The notes under the pieces: model-generated
What the model saw: the letters and a program-made list of their open reading frames with translations, nothing else
Told to the model about the DNA's origin: nothing
Database searches by the model: none
NCBI RefSeq assembly: GCF_001613385.1
Contig: NZ_BDCG01000014.1
Coordinates: 62,001-126,000, forward strand
Source of the DNA: Nocardia flavorosea NBRC 108225
GTDB taxonomy: Bacteria > Actinomycetota > Actinomycetes > Mycobacteriales > Mycobacteriaceae
Length of the DNA: 64,000 bases
Direction: 5' to 3'
Translations under genes and position numbers: made by a program
Part shown: in pieces, positions 25,656 through 33,374 of the stretch
Layout of the letters: the number at the start of each line of letters is the position of its first letter
How positions within the stretch are numbered: position 1 is the stretch's first letter

Positions 25656-26479
25656 GCAGAGTTACCGCGCGACGCCGGATGCGACGGATCACTCCGGCCG
25701 GCGAGATCACTCGTCCCGATACCCTGGCCGTCGAAGAACCCCTGGAGATCCGGGTCCGCGGGGAGTCGCTCACCGTCACCATGCGCACCCCGGGCAACGA
25801 TATCGACCTGGTGCACGGTTTCCTCTTCGCCGAATCGCTGATCACCGAGGCCGCCGATATCCGCACCGCCCGCTACTGCGCCGGCACGGACGACGAGGGC
25901 CGCAACACCTACAACGTTCTCGATATCGATCCCGCCGCCCCCATGCCCCTGCCGAACCGGCCGTTCCTGACCACCGGGGCCTGCGGTCTGTGCGGGAAAA
26001 CCGCCCTCGACGAGATCCGGCAGCGCAGCCGCCACCCACTCCCCCCGCCGCAACCGTTGATCGAGGCCACGGTCCTCGCCCACCTGCCGCAGGCCCTGCG
26101 CCGCGGGCAGACGGTTTTCGACGCCACCGGTGGGCTGCACGCCGCGGGCCTGTTCACCACCGACGGTGACGCCGTGGCCGTGCGGGAGGATATCGGCCGG
26201 CACAACGCGGTCGACAAGGTCATCGGCTGGGCGCTGCGGGAGAACCGGATCCCGGCATCGGATCTCGTGCTGGTCGTGAGTGGTCGCGCTTCGTTCGAGC
26301 TCGCACAGAAAGCCGTCCTCGCGGGTATTCCGACCCTCGCGGCAGTGTCGGCCCCGAGTTCGCTGGCCGTGGACCTCGCCGCCGAATCCGGGCTCACCCT
26401 GGCAGGTTTCGTCCGTGGCGAGACCATGAACATCTACACCGGCGCGGAACGGGTTGCGGGATCGATCGTCGGCGGCTGA
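25652..26479 (+). CDS. fdhD: Formate dehydrogenase accessory sulfurtransferase
   Basis: FdhD passes sulfur from a cysteine desulfurase to the molybdenum cofactor of formate dehydrogenases. The 275-residue protein has the catalytic loop in TTGACGLCGKTALDEI (CxxC; about residue 107). The family blocks FDATGGLHAAGLF, VREDIGRHNAVDKVIG, LVVSGRASFELAQKA and the C-terminal GRGETMNIYTG-like FVRGETMNIYTGAERV are all present. The ATG at 25652 overlaps the fdhF stop by four bases, so the pair is translationally coupled. The same pairing is found in M. tuberculosis (Rv2899c-Rv2900c). Confidence 0.96.
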   Translation: MSRVTARRRMRRITPAGEITRPDTLAVEEPLEIRVRGESLTVTMRTPGNDIDLVHGFLFAESLITEAADIRTARYCAGTDDEGRNTYNVLDIDPAAPMPLPNRPFLTTGACGLCGKTALDEIRQRSRHPLPPPQPLIEATVLAHLPQALRRGQTVFDATGGLHAAGLFTTDGDAVAVREDIGRHNAVDKVIGWALRENRIPASDLVLVVSGRASFELAQKAVLAGIPTLAAVSAPSSLAVDLAAESGLTLAGFVRGETMNIYTGAERVAGSIVGG

Positions 26480-26531
26480 CGTCGCGGTCGCCGAACGCGG
26501 CACAGCCCCTGCCGATTCGGTGACCCCCTGA

Positions 26532-26930
26532 TCAGCGCACTTGGAGGGCCGGGTAATCGGCGAGCTCGATATCGTCCGTGGCGTCGTCGGCGTACTTGTC
26601 CATCAGATCGAACAGGCGCGACCCCAGGAACCAGTCGCGCACTCGTAACCCGTAGCCGGTCTTGGGCGCCAGAAAGCGGCCCGCGTTGCTGTTGCCACCG
26701 ATCTTCACGTAGCCACGCATGAGCTTCTCGTACCGGGCGAAGGCGGTGCCGTATTCACCTGCGGCGACGGCGAGTTCACCGGCCAGGACGTAGGCACCGA
26801 CCACCGCCGACCCGGTGCCGAATCCGCCGAGCGTGTTGCCGTAGGCGCTGTCCCCGACCAGCGCCACCCGCCCCGAGATATACCGGGGCATCCGCACGCG
26901 GGCGAGGGCGTCCAGGTAGAAATCAGGAGG
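26532..26930 (-). pseudogene. C-terminal remnant of an FAD-dependent monooxygenase
   Basis: From about 26930 the minus strand encodes DFYLDALARVRMPRYISG, then RVALVGDSAYGNTLGGFG and AVVGAYVLAGELAVAAG. This is the second FAD-contacting region (GD motif) and the C-terminal helices of a TetX/PheA-type aromatic monooxygenase. It ends normally at the stop at 26532. Everything N-terminal of it, including the GxGxxG dinucleotide motif, is missing. The in-frame sequence further upstream is not protein-like. Only about 130 of an expected roughly 380-400 residues remain, with no start signal, so it is not functional as a monooxygenase. Confidence 0.8.
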
Positions 26931-26932
26931 CA

Positions 26933-27115
26933 ATGGCCGCCGCCCTGGAATTGGCCGGCGACCGTTATCCACGGCTGATCGAGGCGATATCGGACCACCC
27001 GCAAGCACAGCAACCGGCCGAATGCGCACAACAGCGCGATGCCGCCCTCGAATTCGGAATAGACCGCATACTCGACGGCGTGGCAGCACTCCTGGCTCAA
27101 CGCACCGCCCGATGA
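26933..27115 (+). pseudogene. C-terminal remnant of a TetR-family regulator
   Basis: This 60-codon reading frame ends in RDAALEFGIDRILDGVAALL, a typical last helix of a TetR_C ligand domain, preceded by AALELAGDRYPRLIEAIS. No helix-turn-helix is encoded upstream. The frame passes straight into the monooxygenase remnant on the other strand. It looks like the distal third of a repressor that was once divergent from the monooxygenase gene. The break point lies within a few bases of 26930. Confidence 0.7.
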
Positions 27116-27150
27116 CGGGATAACCACACACCACTGCCCGGCTGCTGCGG

Positions 27151-27588
27151 TCACATCCCCGGCAGGCGAACCCCCCGCTCGGCCGCCACCCGGGCCAATT
27201 TCTCCGCCTCATCGATAGCGACGGCGACATATGTGCGCAAGCCCTCATCGTCACGACGCAGCAAATACTCGTAATCACTGTCGGTGAGCAGCGCATCGTC
27301 ACCGTCGTAGAAATGCCAGCGCACGCGGATCCGCACCAGCGCGGAGGTGAGCTCCGCGAATTCCAGCACGCTGTGATCGACCCGGGAGAGGCCGAGCATC
27401 TGGAACATGGGATGCGCCTGCGCCAGGCCTCGCGCCATTTCTTCCCGGGTATGCAGCGACCCTACGAATTCATCGCCGACAATGGTGCCCGGTGTACCCC
27501 ACAGCGCGGCCGTACGCTCGGCATCGAAGGCACTCAGCGTGGACTGGTACTCGTCGAGGAACGACTCGACTTCATCACGTGTGGACAT
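27151..27588 (-). CDS. NTF2/SnoaL-like protein
   Basis: This 145-residue protein starts MSTRDEVESFLDEYQSTLSA and has the NTF2-like cone fold pattern: helices, then LWGTPGTIVGDEFVG, and then beta strands with VRIRVRWHFYDGDDALLTDSDYEYLLRR. Such folds serve as small enzymes or binding proteins, and no catalytic residues can be assigned. The ATG at 27588 is preferred; the in-frame sequence before it is not conserved in character. It is monocistronic or weakly linked to the mIHF gene 99 bases upstream. No partner suggests a role. Confidence 0.75.
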   Translation of the reverse strand: MSTRDEVESFLDEYQSTLSAFDAERTAALWGTPGTIVGDEFVGSLHTREEMARGLAQAHPMFQMLGLSRVDHSVLEFAELTSALVRIRVRWHFYDGDDALLTDSDYEYLLRRDDEGLRTYVAVAIDEAEKLARVAAERGVRLPGM

Positions 27589-27687
27589 AGCAACACCTGG
27601 CCCGCCGGGCCACGCCGGTCGTTCGGACAGACGACCGGCTCGGCCACGGCCGGAGTTCGGAGCGCCCACGTTCGGACGCTCCCCTCC

Positions 27688-28002
27688 TCAGTTGGCCAGC
27701 GCCTCCAGCAGCGCCGCCCGCTGGCGGGCCCCCAGACCGCCGATCCGGCGATCCTCCGGGATTTCCGCCTGGTCCATCAGCTTGGCGGCCTTCACCGGCC
27801 CGACGCCCGGCAGCGCCTTGATCACAGCGACCACCTTGGTCTTCTTGACCAGTTCATCGCTATCTGCCTTGCGCAGCAGGTCGGCGACCGAAACTTTGCC
27901 GTCTTTCACCTGACCGATCAGTTCGGAGCGCGCCTTGCGCACCGCCGCCGCTTTGGCCAGAGCCTCCGTGCGTTGTTCCGCGGTCATCGTTGGCAGTGCC
28001 AT
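27688..28002 (-). CDS. mihF: Integration host factor, actinobacterial type (probable paralog)
   Basis: mIHF is a small nucleoid protein with a helix-two-turn-helix fold that bends DNA. The 104-residue sequence matches the essential mIHF core in length and layout: MALPTMTAEQRTEALAKAA, VADLLRKADSDELVKKTKV, ALPGVGPVKAAKLMDQ and RRIGGLGARQRAALLEALAN. The DNA-contacting GVGPVKA and GLGARQRAALLE elements are present. A strong AGGAGGAG-like site precedes the ATG. The usual gene lies between pyrF and gmk, so this copy, outside that context and with a diverged middle, is probably a second paralog. Confidence 0.88.
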   Translation of the reverse strand: MALPTMTAEQRTEALAKAAAVRKARSELIGQVKDGKVSVADLLRKADSDELVKKTKVVAVIKALPGVGPVKAAKLMDQAEIPEDRRIGGLGARQRAALLEALAN

Positions 28003-28456
28003 ATCTCCTCCGCTTTCACTCGTCGCTCGAACATCTGGTTGATCGGGGTCGATTCAACATCACAATACCGACACCGAACCGCCGACACACCGGCCAGACC
28101 AGCAGTCATAGCAATGATTTCTGAGTGAGTTCCCGCCGCGGGGCCGGATTCGCCCCTCCACACACCCCGCAAAAGGCTGAAACGGACGCTGGAACACGTA
28201 ACATCCGCCGGTTCGGCAGCGAAATTCCGGGCAGACGCATCGCTTGCGCGGCGGCGATTCAACGGCGAACCGAGGGGTCAGCGCAGACACCCGCCCGCCG
28301 CGCAAGGTATGCGTTCTGACCAGTACTTTTATTCTCCCACCTCAGTGTTGCCCGAATGCGCGGGCATCCGGTCGGCTGCGCCGTTCCCGGTGCCGGATCA
28401 GCACTCGGCTGCTACGCTCGCGAATCTAGAACACGTTCCAATTCGTAGGAGTGGTG
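28003..28456. other. Divergent intergenic region, mIHF to steroid-isomerase gene
   Basis: These 454 bases contain the divergent promoters of the mIHF gene and the isomerase gene. Inside are an 11-base inverted repeat with a 40-base loop (28244-28254 and 28295-28305, TTGCGCGGCGG and its complement) and a -10-like TACGCT with a KstR-type operator at the right end. No coding sequence was recognised. Confidence 0.55.
28413..28440 (+). promoter_or_regulatory. Promoter with KstR-type operator
   Basis: TACGCT (28413-28418) fits a TANNNT -10 box. Nine bases on, TAGAACACGTTCCA (28427-28440) matches TNNAACNNGTTNNA, the published KstR operator pattern, at every fixed position. It also has GAAC/GTTC symmetry. 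It covers the expected transcription start and lies 16 bases before the isomerase ATG. Confidence 0.7.
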
Positions 28457-28834
28457 ATGGCACGGGAGATCCGCGACGTTGTCGAGCAGTACGTGAAACT
28501 GGTCGGCTCGGGGCCGGCCGAAGATATCGTCGCCCTCTATGCACCGGATGCCGTGATCGAGGATCCCATCGGTACCGAGCCCAAACAGGGCCACGACGCC
28601 ATCCGGGAGTTCTACAACGTCGTCACGAGCCTCGAACGGGAAACCTCGCTCGCGCCGGAAACCGTGCGGATCGCCGGTAACCATGCCGCCTTCGTCTTCA
28701 CACTGATCACCAAGTTCGACGGTCAGCGGATGACTCTGAGCCCGATCGATGTCATGGAATTCGACGCCGAGGGCCGGATCACCCGGATGCGTGCGTACTG
28801 GAGCGCCGACGATATGGCCGTCGAGCCGGAATGA
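28457..28834 (+). CDS. Steroid delta-isomerase-like protein (NTF2 fold)
   Basis: Ketosteroid isomerases move the double bond of 3-oxo-5-ene steroids. The 125-residue protein has the family length and layout. VEQYVKLVGSGPAEDIVALY comes first. PDAVIEDPIGTEPKQGHDAI holds the expected catalytic Asp, and FDAEGRITRMRAYWSADDM holds the second acidic residue. The ATG at 28457 has TAGGAG six bases upstream. A KstR-type operator just upstream suggests control by cholesterol-catabolism regulation, fitting a steroid role, but this is inference. It is followed by a strong terminator. A generic SnoaL-like function is the alternative. Confidence 0.82.
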   Translation: MAREIRDVVEQYVKLVGSGPAEDIVALYAPDAVIEDPIGTEPKQGHDAIREFYNVVTSLERETSLAPETVRIAGNHAAFVFTLITKFDGQRMTLSPIDVMEFDAEGRITRMRAYWSADDMAVEPE

Positions 28835-28837
28835 GCC

Positions 28838-28876
28838 GCGATACGTCGGCTCTACTGCGCTGAGCCGACGTATCGC
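28838..28876 (+). terminator. Perfect 15-bp terminator hairpin after the isomerase gene
   Basis: GCGATACGTCGGCTC (28838-28852) pairs perfectly with GAGCCGACGTATCGC (28862-28876) around a nine-base loop. It starts four bases after the stop codon. No U-tract follows. Confidence 0.75.
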
Positions 28877-28917
28877 CGACCTCGGGGCTGCCCACGGCCG
28901 GGCCCCGGCCCCCATCA

Positions 28918-28946
28918 CGCGCGGAAACTCCTGGAGATTCCGCGCG
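28918..28946. terminator. Second hairpin upstream of the CMD gene
   Basis: CGCGCGGAA (28918-28926) pairs with TTCCGCGCG (28938-28946) over an 11-base loop. It lies about 95 bases before the CMD gene ATG. It may be a backup terminator for the isomerase gene or a leader structure of the CMD transcript. Confidence 0.45.
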
Positions 28947-29040
28947 CCGGGCCGGCACCGTGGGCACCCCGGGCGTCACGCCGCGGGACCGCATCTCGTC
29001 CAGGTAGTAGAAGCATCCACCCGGACCGAGGAGACACCCG

Positions 29041-29610
29041 ATGAGCACAACCCGTATCCCCGCACTCGCCCCGAAGGACGCCGGGCTGCTGACCAAGGCC
29101 ATGTACTGGTTCGCCCGGCGCAAGGTCGGCGAAGTCCCCGAACCGTTCGCGGTCAGCGGCCACCACACCGGAATTCTGCTCGCCGGTGGAATACACGAAC
29201 TCGTGGCGGAGCGGGCCTCCACCAAGCTACCCGCCAATATCCGGGAAATCGCCGTCTATCGGACGGCCTGGACCGTCGGCTGCTCCTGGTGCGTGGATTT
29301 CGGCACCATGTTGCAGCGCCTGGACGGCCTGGACATCGACCGGCTCGAGCACATCGACAAGTACGAGACCTCGCCGCACTACACCGACGACGAGCGAGCC
29401 GCCATCGCCTACGCCGACGCGATGACCGCGACCCCGATGACCGTTACCGACGAGCAGGTGGCCGACCTGGAACGCCGGTTCGGCAAGGCGGGCGTGATCG
29501 AACTGACCTACCAGATCGGCCTGGAGAACTCACGGGCGCGCAATAACCACGCGCTCGGTATCACCTCGCAGGGGTTCAGCACCGATTCGTGCCGGGTGCC
29601 GTGGGCCTGA
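29041..29610 (+). CDS. Carboxymuconolactone decarboxylase (AhpD-like) family protein
   Basis: This 189-residue protein belongs to the CMD/AhpD all-helical family. The redox pair and proton relay appear in VYRTAWTVGCSWCVDFGTML (CxxC followed by a later acidic residue instead of the usual His). REIAVYRTA and ARNNHALGI are family blocks. The CSWC motif suggests a peroxidase/disulfide-type activity like AhpD instead of true decarboxylation. The ATG at 29041 has GAGGAG about nine bases upstream. It is separated from the isomerase gene by two hairpins, so it is probably transcribed on its own. Confidence 0.85.
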   Translation: MSTTRIPALAPKDAGLLTKAMYWFARRKVGEVPEPFAVSGHHTGILLAGGIHELVAERASTKLPANIREIAVYRTAWTVGCSWCVDFGTMLQRLDGLDIDRLEHIDKYETSPHYTDDERAAIAYADAMTATPMTVTDEQVADLERRFGKAGVIELTYQIGLENSRARNNHALGITSQGFSTDSCRVPWA

Positions 29611-29725
29611 GCGGGTCAGGCCGGGAGGCAGCAGCGAAGCGTAACCACACTGCGCCCCGCTCGTACCCCATGGATACAGCCTGAGCGGTCAGGCCTGGAG
29701 GCGGTGGCGAAGCCTTACCACCGCA
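29608..29725. repeat. Two degenerate 44-48 bp direct repeats at a convergent gene end
   Basis: Copy 1 (29608 to about 29655) begins with the CMD stop codon: TGAGCGGGTCAGGCCGGGAG, then GGCAGCAGCGAAGCGTAACC. Copy 2 (29682-29725) reads TGAGCGGTCAGGCCTGGAGG, then CGGTGGCGAAGCCTTACC. Copy 2 forms a clean GCGGTGG/CCACCGC hairpin (29701-29707 with 29718-29724) that ends three bases before the stop of the convergent secreted-protein gene. Confidence 0.65.
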
Positions 29726-29727
29726 GG

Positions 29728-30186
29728 TCAGATCACCCAGCACGCATAACCGATATGGGCGCCGCGGCCCACGAACACCTGTACCGATGGGGCTGTGCCG
29801 CCACCCGGCTGGGCCGCCTGCAGAGTGTGGTTCCCCTCGTAGGCGGGCACCCAGTTGATCAGCGCCAGCCCGCCTCCTGCGGGCGGAACCGTAGCGATCG
29901 GAATGCCGTTGTCGTAGAACGTCACCGGTGTCACCGCCTCGCTGAGCCGGGCCCGTAGCGTGTAGCTGCATCCGGTGCCGTAGTTCGTGCGGATCCCGAC
30001 ATTCAGATCCGGGGTCACACTGACCTGTATGACGGTGGCGGCGGCCGGCGGGGCGCCCAGCACAGCGGCGGCCACTGCCACCGCCAGCACACAGAAAACG
30101 GCACCCGCCCGGCCGAACCGTGCGGGCGCCGGGATATCGTCACATTGTTCGCGCCGTAAAACTCCGGTAAGCAGCTGTGTCGCCAT
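29728..30186 (-). CDS. Secreted Ig-like domain protein
   Basis: This 152-residue exported protein starts at the ATG at 30186, with GGAG seven bases upstream. A long N-region (MATQLLTGVLRREQCDDIPA) leads into the hydrophobic AVFCVLAVAVAAAVLGAPPAAA, a signal peptide with cleavage likely after AAA. The mature part, TVIQVSVTPDLNVGIRTNYGTG onward, looks like a bacterial Ig-like fold (VTFYDNGIPIATVPPAGGG, VPAYEGNHTLQAAQPGG, SVQVFVG). Two cysteines (GTGCSY and YACWVI) could form a disulfide. No function is known. It lies between the CMD repeats and clpX but is not clearly part of either unit. Confidence 0.75.
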   Translation of the reverse strand: MATQLLTGVLRREQCDDIPAPARFGRAGAVFCVLAVAVAAAVLGAPPAAATVIQVSVTPDLNVGIRTNYGTGCSYTLRARLSEAVTPVTFYDNGIPIATVPPAGGGLALINWVPAYEGNHTLQAAQPGGGTAPSVQVFVGRGAHIGYACWVI

Positions 30187-30286
30187 AACCGCTCCTACAT
30201 CGCACGAATGTCGAGTGGTGCCGACCATACAGCGGGTTCGCCGCCGACCAGGCCGGAACCGGCCTCGGAACGGTTGCGGTCGGGCG

Positions 30287-31567
30287 TCAGGCCGACTTGT
30301 CGCGGCGCTCCGGACGCTCGCGCTTGCGCGGAACGATCGTGGGCAGCACATTGTCGTTGACGGTATCCGCGTCCACGACGACCTTCGCCACATCGTCGCG
30401 GCTCGGGATATCGAACATCACCTGCTGCAGCACTTCCTCCATGATGGCGCGCAGGCCGCGCGCCCCGGTGCCCCGCAGAATGGCCTGATCCGCCACGGCC
30501 TCGAGCGCGTCGCGAGTGAATTCGAGATCCACACCGTCCATCTCGAACAACCGGATGTACTGCTTCACCAGTGCGTTCTTCGGCTCGGACAGGATCTTGA
30601 CCAGCGAATCCTTGTCCAGGTTCGTCACCGACGCAACCACCGGCAACCGGCCGATGAACTCGGGGATCAGACCGAATTTGATCAGATCCTCCGGCATCAC
30701 CTCGGAGAAATGATCGGTGGTATCGATTTCGGCCTTCGACCGCACCTCGGCGCCGAAACCGATCCCGCGATGGCCCGTACGATCGGAGATGATCTTCTCC
30801 AGACCGGCGAACGCCCCCGCCACGATGAACAGCACATTGGTGGTATCGATCTGGATGAATTCCTGGTGCGGATGCTTACGACCACCCTGCGGCGGCACGC
30901 TTGCCTGCGTACCCTCCAGAATCTTCAGCAGGGCCTGCTGCACACCTTCACCGGAAACATCCCGCGTGATCGACGGATTCTCGCTCTTACGCGCGATCTT
31001 GTCGACCTCATCGATATAGATGATGCCCGTCTCCGCGCGTTTCACGTCGTAATCGGCGGCCTGGATGAGTTTGAGAAGAATATTCTCGACATCCTCACCG
31101 ACATAGCCGGCCTCGGTGAGCGCGGTGGCATCGGCGATCGCGAACGGCACATTCAGCATTTTTGCCAGCGTCTGCGCCAGATAGGTCTTACCGCAACCGG
31201 TAGGGCCGAGCATCAGAATATTGGATTTCGCCAACTCCACGCTTTCCCCGCGCGCGTCGCGGCCCTTGTCCCCGGCCTGAATACGTTTGTAATGGTTGTA
31301 CACCGCGACCGCGAGCGTCCGTTTGGCCGTGTCCTGGCCGATCACGTAGTTCTCCAGGAAATCCCGGATCTCCGCCGGTTTCGGCAGTTCGTCGAGCTTG
31401 ACCTCGCTCGATTCGGCCAGTTCTTCCTCGATGATCTCGTTGCACAGATCGATGCACTCGTCGCAGATGTACACCCCTGGTCCCGCAATGAGCTTCTTGA
31501 CCTGCTTCTGGCTCTTCCCGCAGAACGAGCATTTGAGCAGATCGCCGCCGTCGCCGATGCGCGCCAT
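30287..31567 (-). CDS. clpX: ATP-dependent Clp protease ATPase subunit ClpX
   Basis: ClpX unfolds tagged proteins and feeds them to the ClpP1P2 chamber. The 426-residue protein has the N-terminal zinc domain (CSFCGKSQKQ, YICDECIDLC), Walker A GPTGCGKTYLA (about residue 126), Walker B with IIYIDEVDKIARK, and the IGF-type ClpP-docking loop as HRGIGFGAEV. Sensor-2 RGTGARGLRAIMEE is present. The ATG at 31567 gives the family start MARIGDGGDLLKCSFCG. It is 361 bases downstream of clpP2 and probably has its own promoter. Confidence 0.98.
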   Translation of the reverse strand: MARIGDGGDLLKCSFCGKSQKQVKKLIAGPGVYICDECIDLCNEIIEEELAESSEVKLDELPKPAEIRDFLENYVIGQDTAKRTLAVAVYNHYKRIQAGDKGRDARGESVELAKSNILMLGPTGCGKTYLAQTLAKMLNVPFAIADATALTEAGYVGEDVENILLKLIQAADYDVKRAETGIIYIDEVDKIARKSENPSITRDVSGEGVQQALLKILEGTQASVPPQGGRKHPHQEFIQIDTTNVLFIVAGAFAGLEKIISDRTGHRGIGFGAEVRSKAEIDTTDHFSEVMPEDLIKFGLIPEFIGRLPVVASVTNLDKDSLVKILSEPKNALVKQYIRLFEMDGVDLEFTRDALEAVADQAILRGTGARGLRAIMEEVLQQVMFDIPSRDDVAKVVVDADTVNDNVLPTIVPRKRERPERRDKSA

Positions 31568-31928
31568 CGTGTGGGTCCCTACTTCCTTGTTCGCGTGCAA
31601 CCATCCGTCCAGCTGTCAGCCGGCCGCGCCCGCGGTGAAGCGAAATCCGGCGCTGTCACCCGGATCGAGGGGCGGTGCTGTCAACCGGGAACAAAGGTCC
31701 CTGGGTTTGACCGTACCCGGTGTGTGCGATCGGGGTCGACAACTCGGGCAGGTTTCTCATCGCGGTTGTGCGGGGTTTCACGCGGATACGGCGTCGTCGC
31801 GCGATTTCCACCGCGCGGGCCGCACGGGGCGTGTCGCACGTTCGCCGCCGCAACGGCGTGGCCGGGTCCCGCGGCCCGGCCGGCCCGGCGTACCGCGAAC
31901 GACCACGGTGCGCCGGACCCGGCCACGC
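31568..31928. other. Intergenic region between clpP2 and clpX
   Basis: These 361 bases hold no credible gene. An imperfect hairpin (GTCAACCGGGA at 31680-31690 with TCCCTGGGTTTGAC at 31698-31711) could end the clpP1P2 transcript. On the minus strand a TTGACA occurs within it, but no matching -10 was found, so the clpX promoter is not placed. Confidence 0.5.
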
Positions 31929-32597
31929 TCATTTCTGAGCGCTGAGCTTCCGGTAGTCGAACACCGTATCGATGATCCCGTATTCCTTGGCCTCCTCGGC
32001 CGTCAGGATCTTGTCGCGATCGGTGTCCTTGCGGATCGTGTCCGCGTCCTTGCCGGTATGGCGGGCCAGCGTGGTCTCCATCAGCCGGCGCATCCGCTCG
32101 ATCTCGGCGGCCTGGATCTCCAGATCCGACACCTGCCCCTGGATACCGCCCTCGACCGACGGCTGATGGATCAGCACCCGCGCGTTCGGCAGGCAGGCCC
32201 GCTTACCGGGGGTGCCGGCGGCCAGTAGCACCGCCGCCGCCGACGCCGCCTGTCCGAGGCAGACGGTCGCCACATCGGCGCGCACGTACTGCATGGTGTC
32301 GTAGATCGCCATCAACGAGGTGAACGAACCACCCGGGGAGTTGATGTACATCGTGATGTCCCGATCGGGATCAAGCGATTCCAGTACGAGCAGCTGCGCC
32401 ATGATGTCGTTCGCCGAAGCATCGTCGACCTGCACGCCGAGGAAGATGATGCGCTCCTCGAACAGCTTGTTGTACGGGTTGGATTCCTTGACGCCGAAAC
32501 TCGAATGCTCGATGAACGACGGCAGGATATAGCGCGACTGCGGGCCCGCCGGGGCGAGGCCGCCCAGACCGGCGCGTGCAACGTTCGGATTGGCCAT
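31929..32597 (-). CDS. clpP2: Clp protease proteolytic subunit 2
   Basis: ClpP2 forms one ring of the mixed ClpP1P2 serine protease of actinobacteria. The 222-residue protein carries the catalytic Ser in VCLGQAASAAAVLLAAG and His in ARVLIHQPSVEGG. The Asp region is near HTGKDADTIRKDTDRDKIL. Its N-terminal extension (about 20 residues) fits a ClpP2 pro-region. The ATG at 32597 has GGAG six bases upstream and is preferred over an in-frame TTG at 32609. It follows clpP1 by 83 bases in the same operon. Confidence 0.97.
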   Translation of the reverse strand: MANPNVARAGLGGLAPAGPQSRYILPSFIEHSSFGVKESNPYNKLFEERIIFLGVQVDDASANDIMAQLLVLESLDPDRDITMYINSPGGSFTSLMAIYDTMQYVRADVATVCLGQAASAAAVLLAAGTPGKRACLPNARVLIHQPSVEGGIQGQVSDLEIQAAEIERMRRLMETTLARHTGKDADTIRKDTDRDKILTAEEAKEYGIIDTVFDYRKLSAQK

Positions 32598-32680
32598 ATT
32601 CGTCTCCAAGTCTATGAGTGAGCTGTCCGCTGAACACCGATCGCGGCCACCGCCCGCGCAGCGGCTCCGCGAACGACGTC

Positions 32681-33292
32681 CTAGTTGCCCGTGCCGCCCG
32701 CCTGGCGCGCACTGGTGATCACCTGGTCGATGAAGCCGTACTCCAGCGCCTGCTGGGGGGTGAACCAGCGGTCGCGGTCGGCGTCGGCGTTGATCTGCTC
32801 GACCGGCTTGCCGGTGTGCATCGCCTGCAACTCGTTCAGCTCACGCTTGGTGTAGGCGAACTGCTCGGCCATGATCGCGATATCCGCGGCCGAACCACCG
32901 ATACCGGCCGACGGCTGATGCATCATGATCCGGGTATGCGGCAGCGCGAAACGCTTACCCTTCGCGCCGGCGGTGAGCAGGAACTGCCCCATGGAGGCAG
33001 CCAGGCCCATCCCGTAGGTCGCGATATCGCATTCCGCGAACTGCATGGTGTCGTAGATGGCCATTCCGGCGTTCACCGAACCACCCGGCGAGTTGATGTA
33101 GAGCGAAATATCCCGGGCGGGGTCCTCCGCCGACAGCAGCAGGATCTGCGCACAGATCTTGTTCGCGATGTCGTCGTCGACCTGGGTGCCGAGGAAGATG
33201 ATGCGCTCACGCAGCAGGCGCTCGTACACGGAATCGCTGAGATTGAGCCCAGCGGTCGGAGCTGTCATGACCTCGGCTTGGTTGATTGTCAC
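32681..33292 (-). CDS. clpP1: Clp protease proteolytic subunit 1
   Basis: ClpP1 pairs with ClpP2 to form the active 14-mer. The 203-residue protein has Ser in YGMGLAASMGQFLLTAG, His in LPHTRIMMHQPSAG and Asp in NADADRDRWFTPQQA. The start is taken as the GTG at 33292 (AAGGCAGG upstream), giving VTINQAEVMTAPTAG. The ATG at 33268 is an alternative and might be the mature N-terminus. It is the first gene of clpP1P2, with a ClgR-like site about 85-100 bases upstream. Confidence 0.97.
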   Translation of the reverse strand: MTINQAEVMTAPTAGLNLSDSVYERLLRERIIFLGTQVDDDIANKICAQILLLSAEDPARDISLYINSPGGSVNAGMAIYDTMQFAECDIATYGMGLAASMGQFLLTAGAKGKRFALPHTRIMMHQPSAGIGGSAADIAIMAEQFAYTKRELNELQAMHTGKPVEQINADADRDRWFTPQQALEYGFIDQVITSARQAGGTGN

Positions 33293-33374
33293 GGATACCT
33301 GCCTTCTCTCGCCGGCTCGTTGCTGTCACAAACATTAACGAAAGGTGGTGCGGCCGAACTCCCGGTCCCACGCC

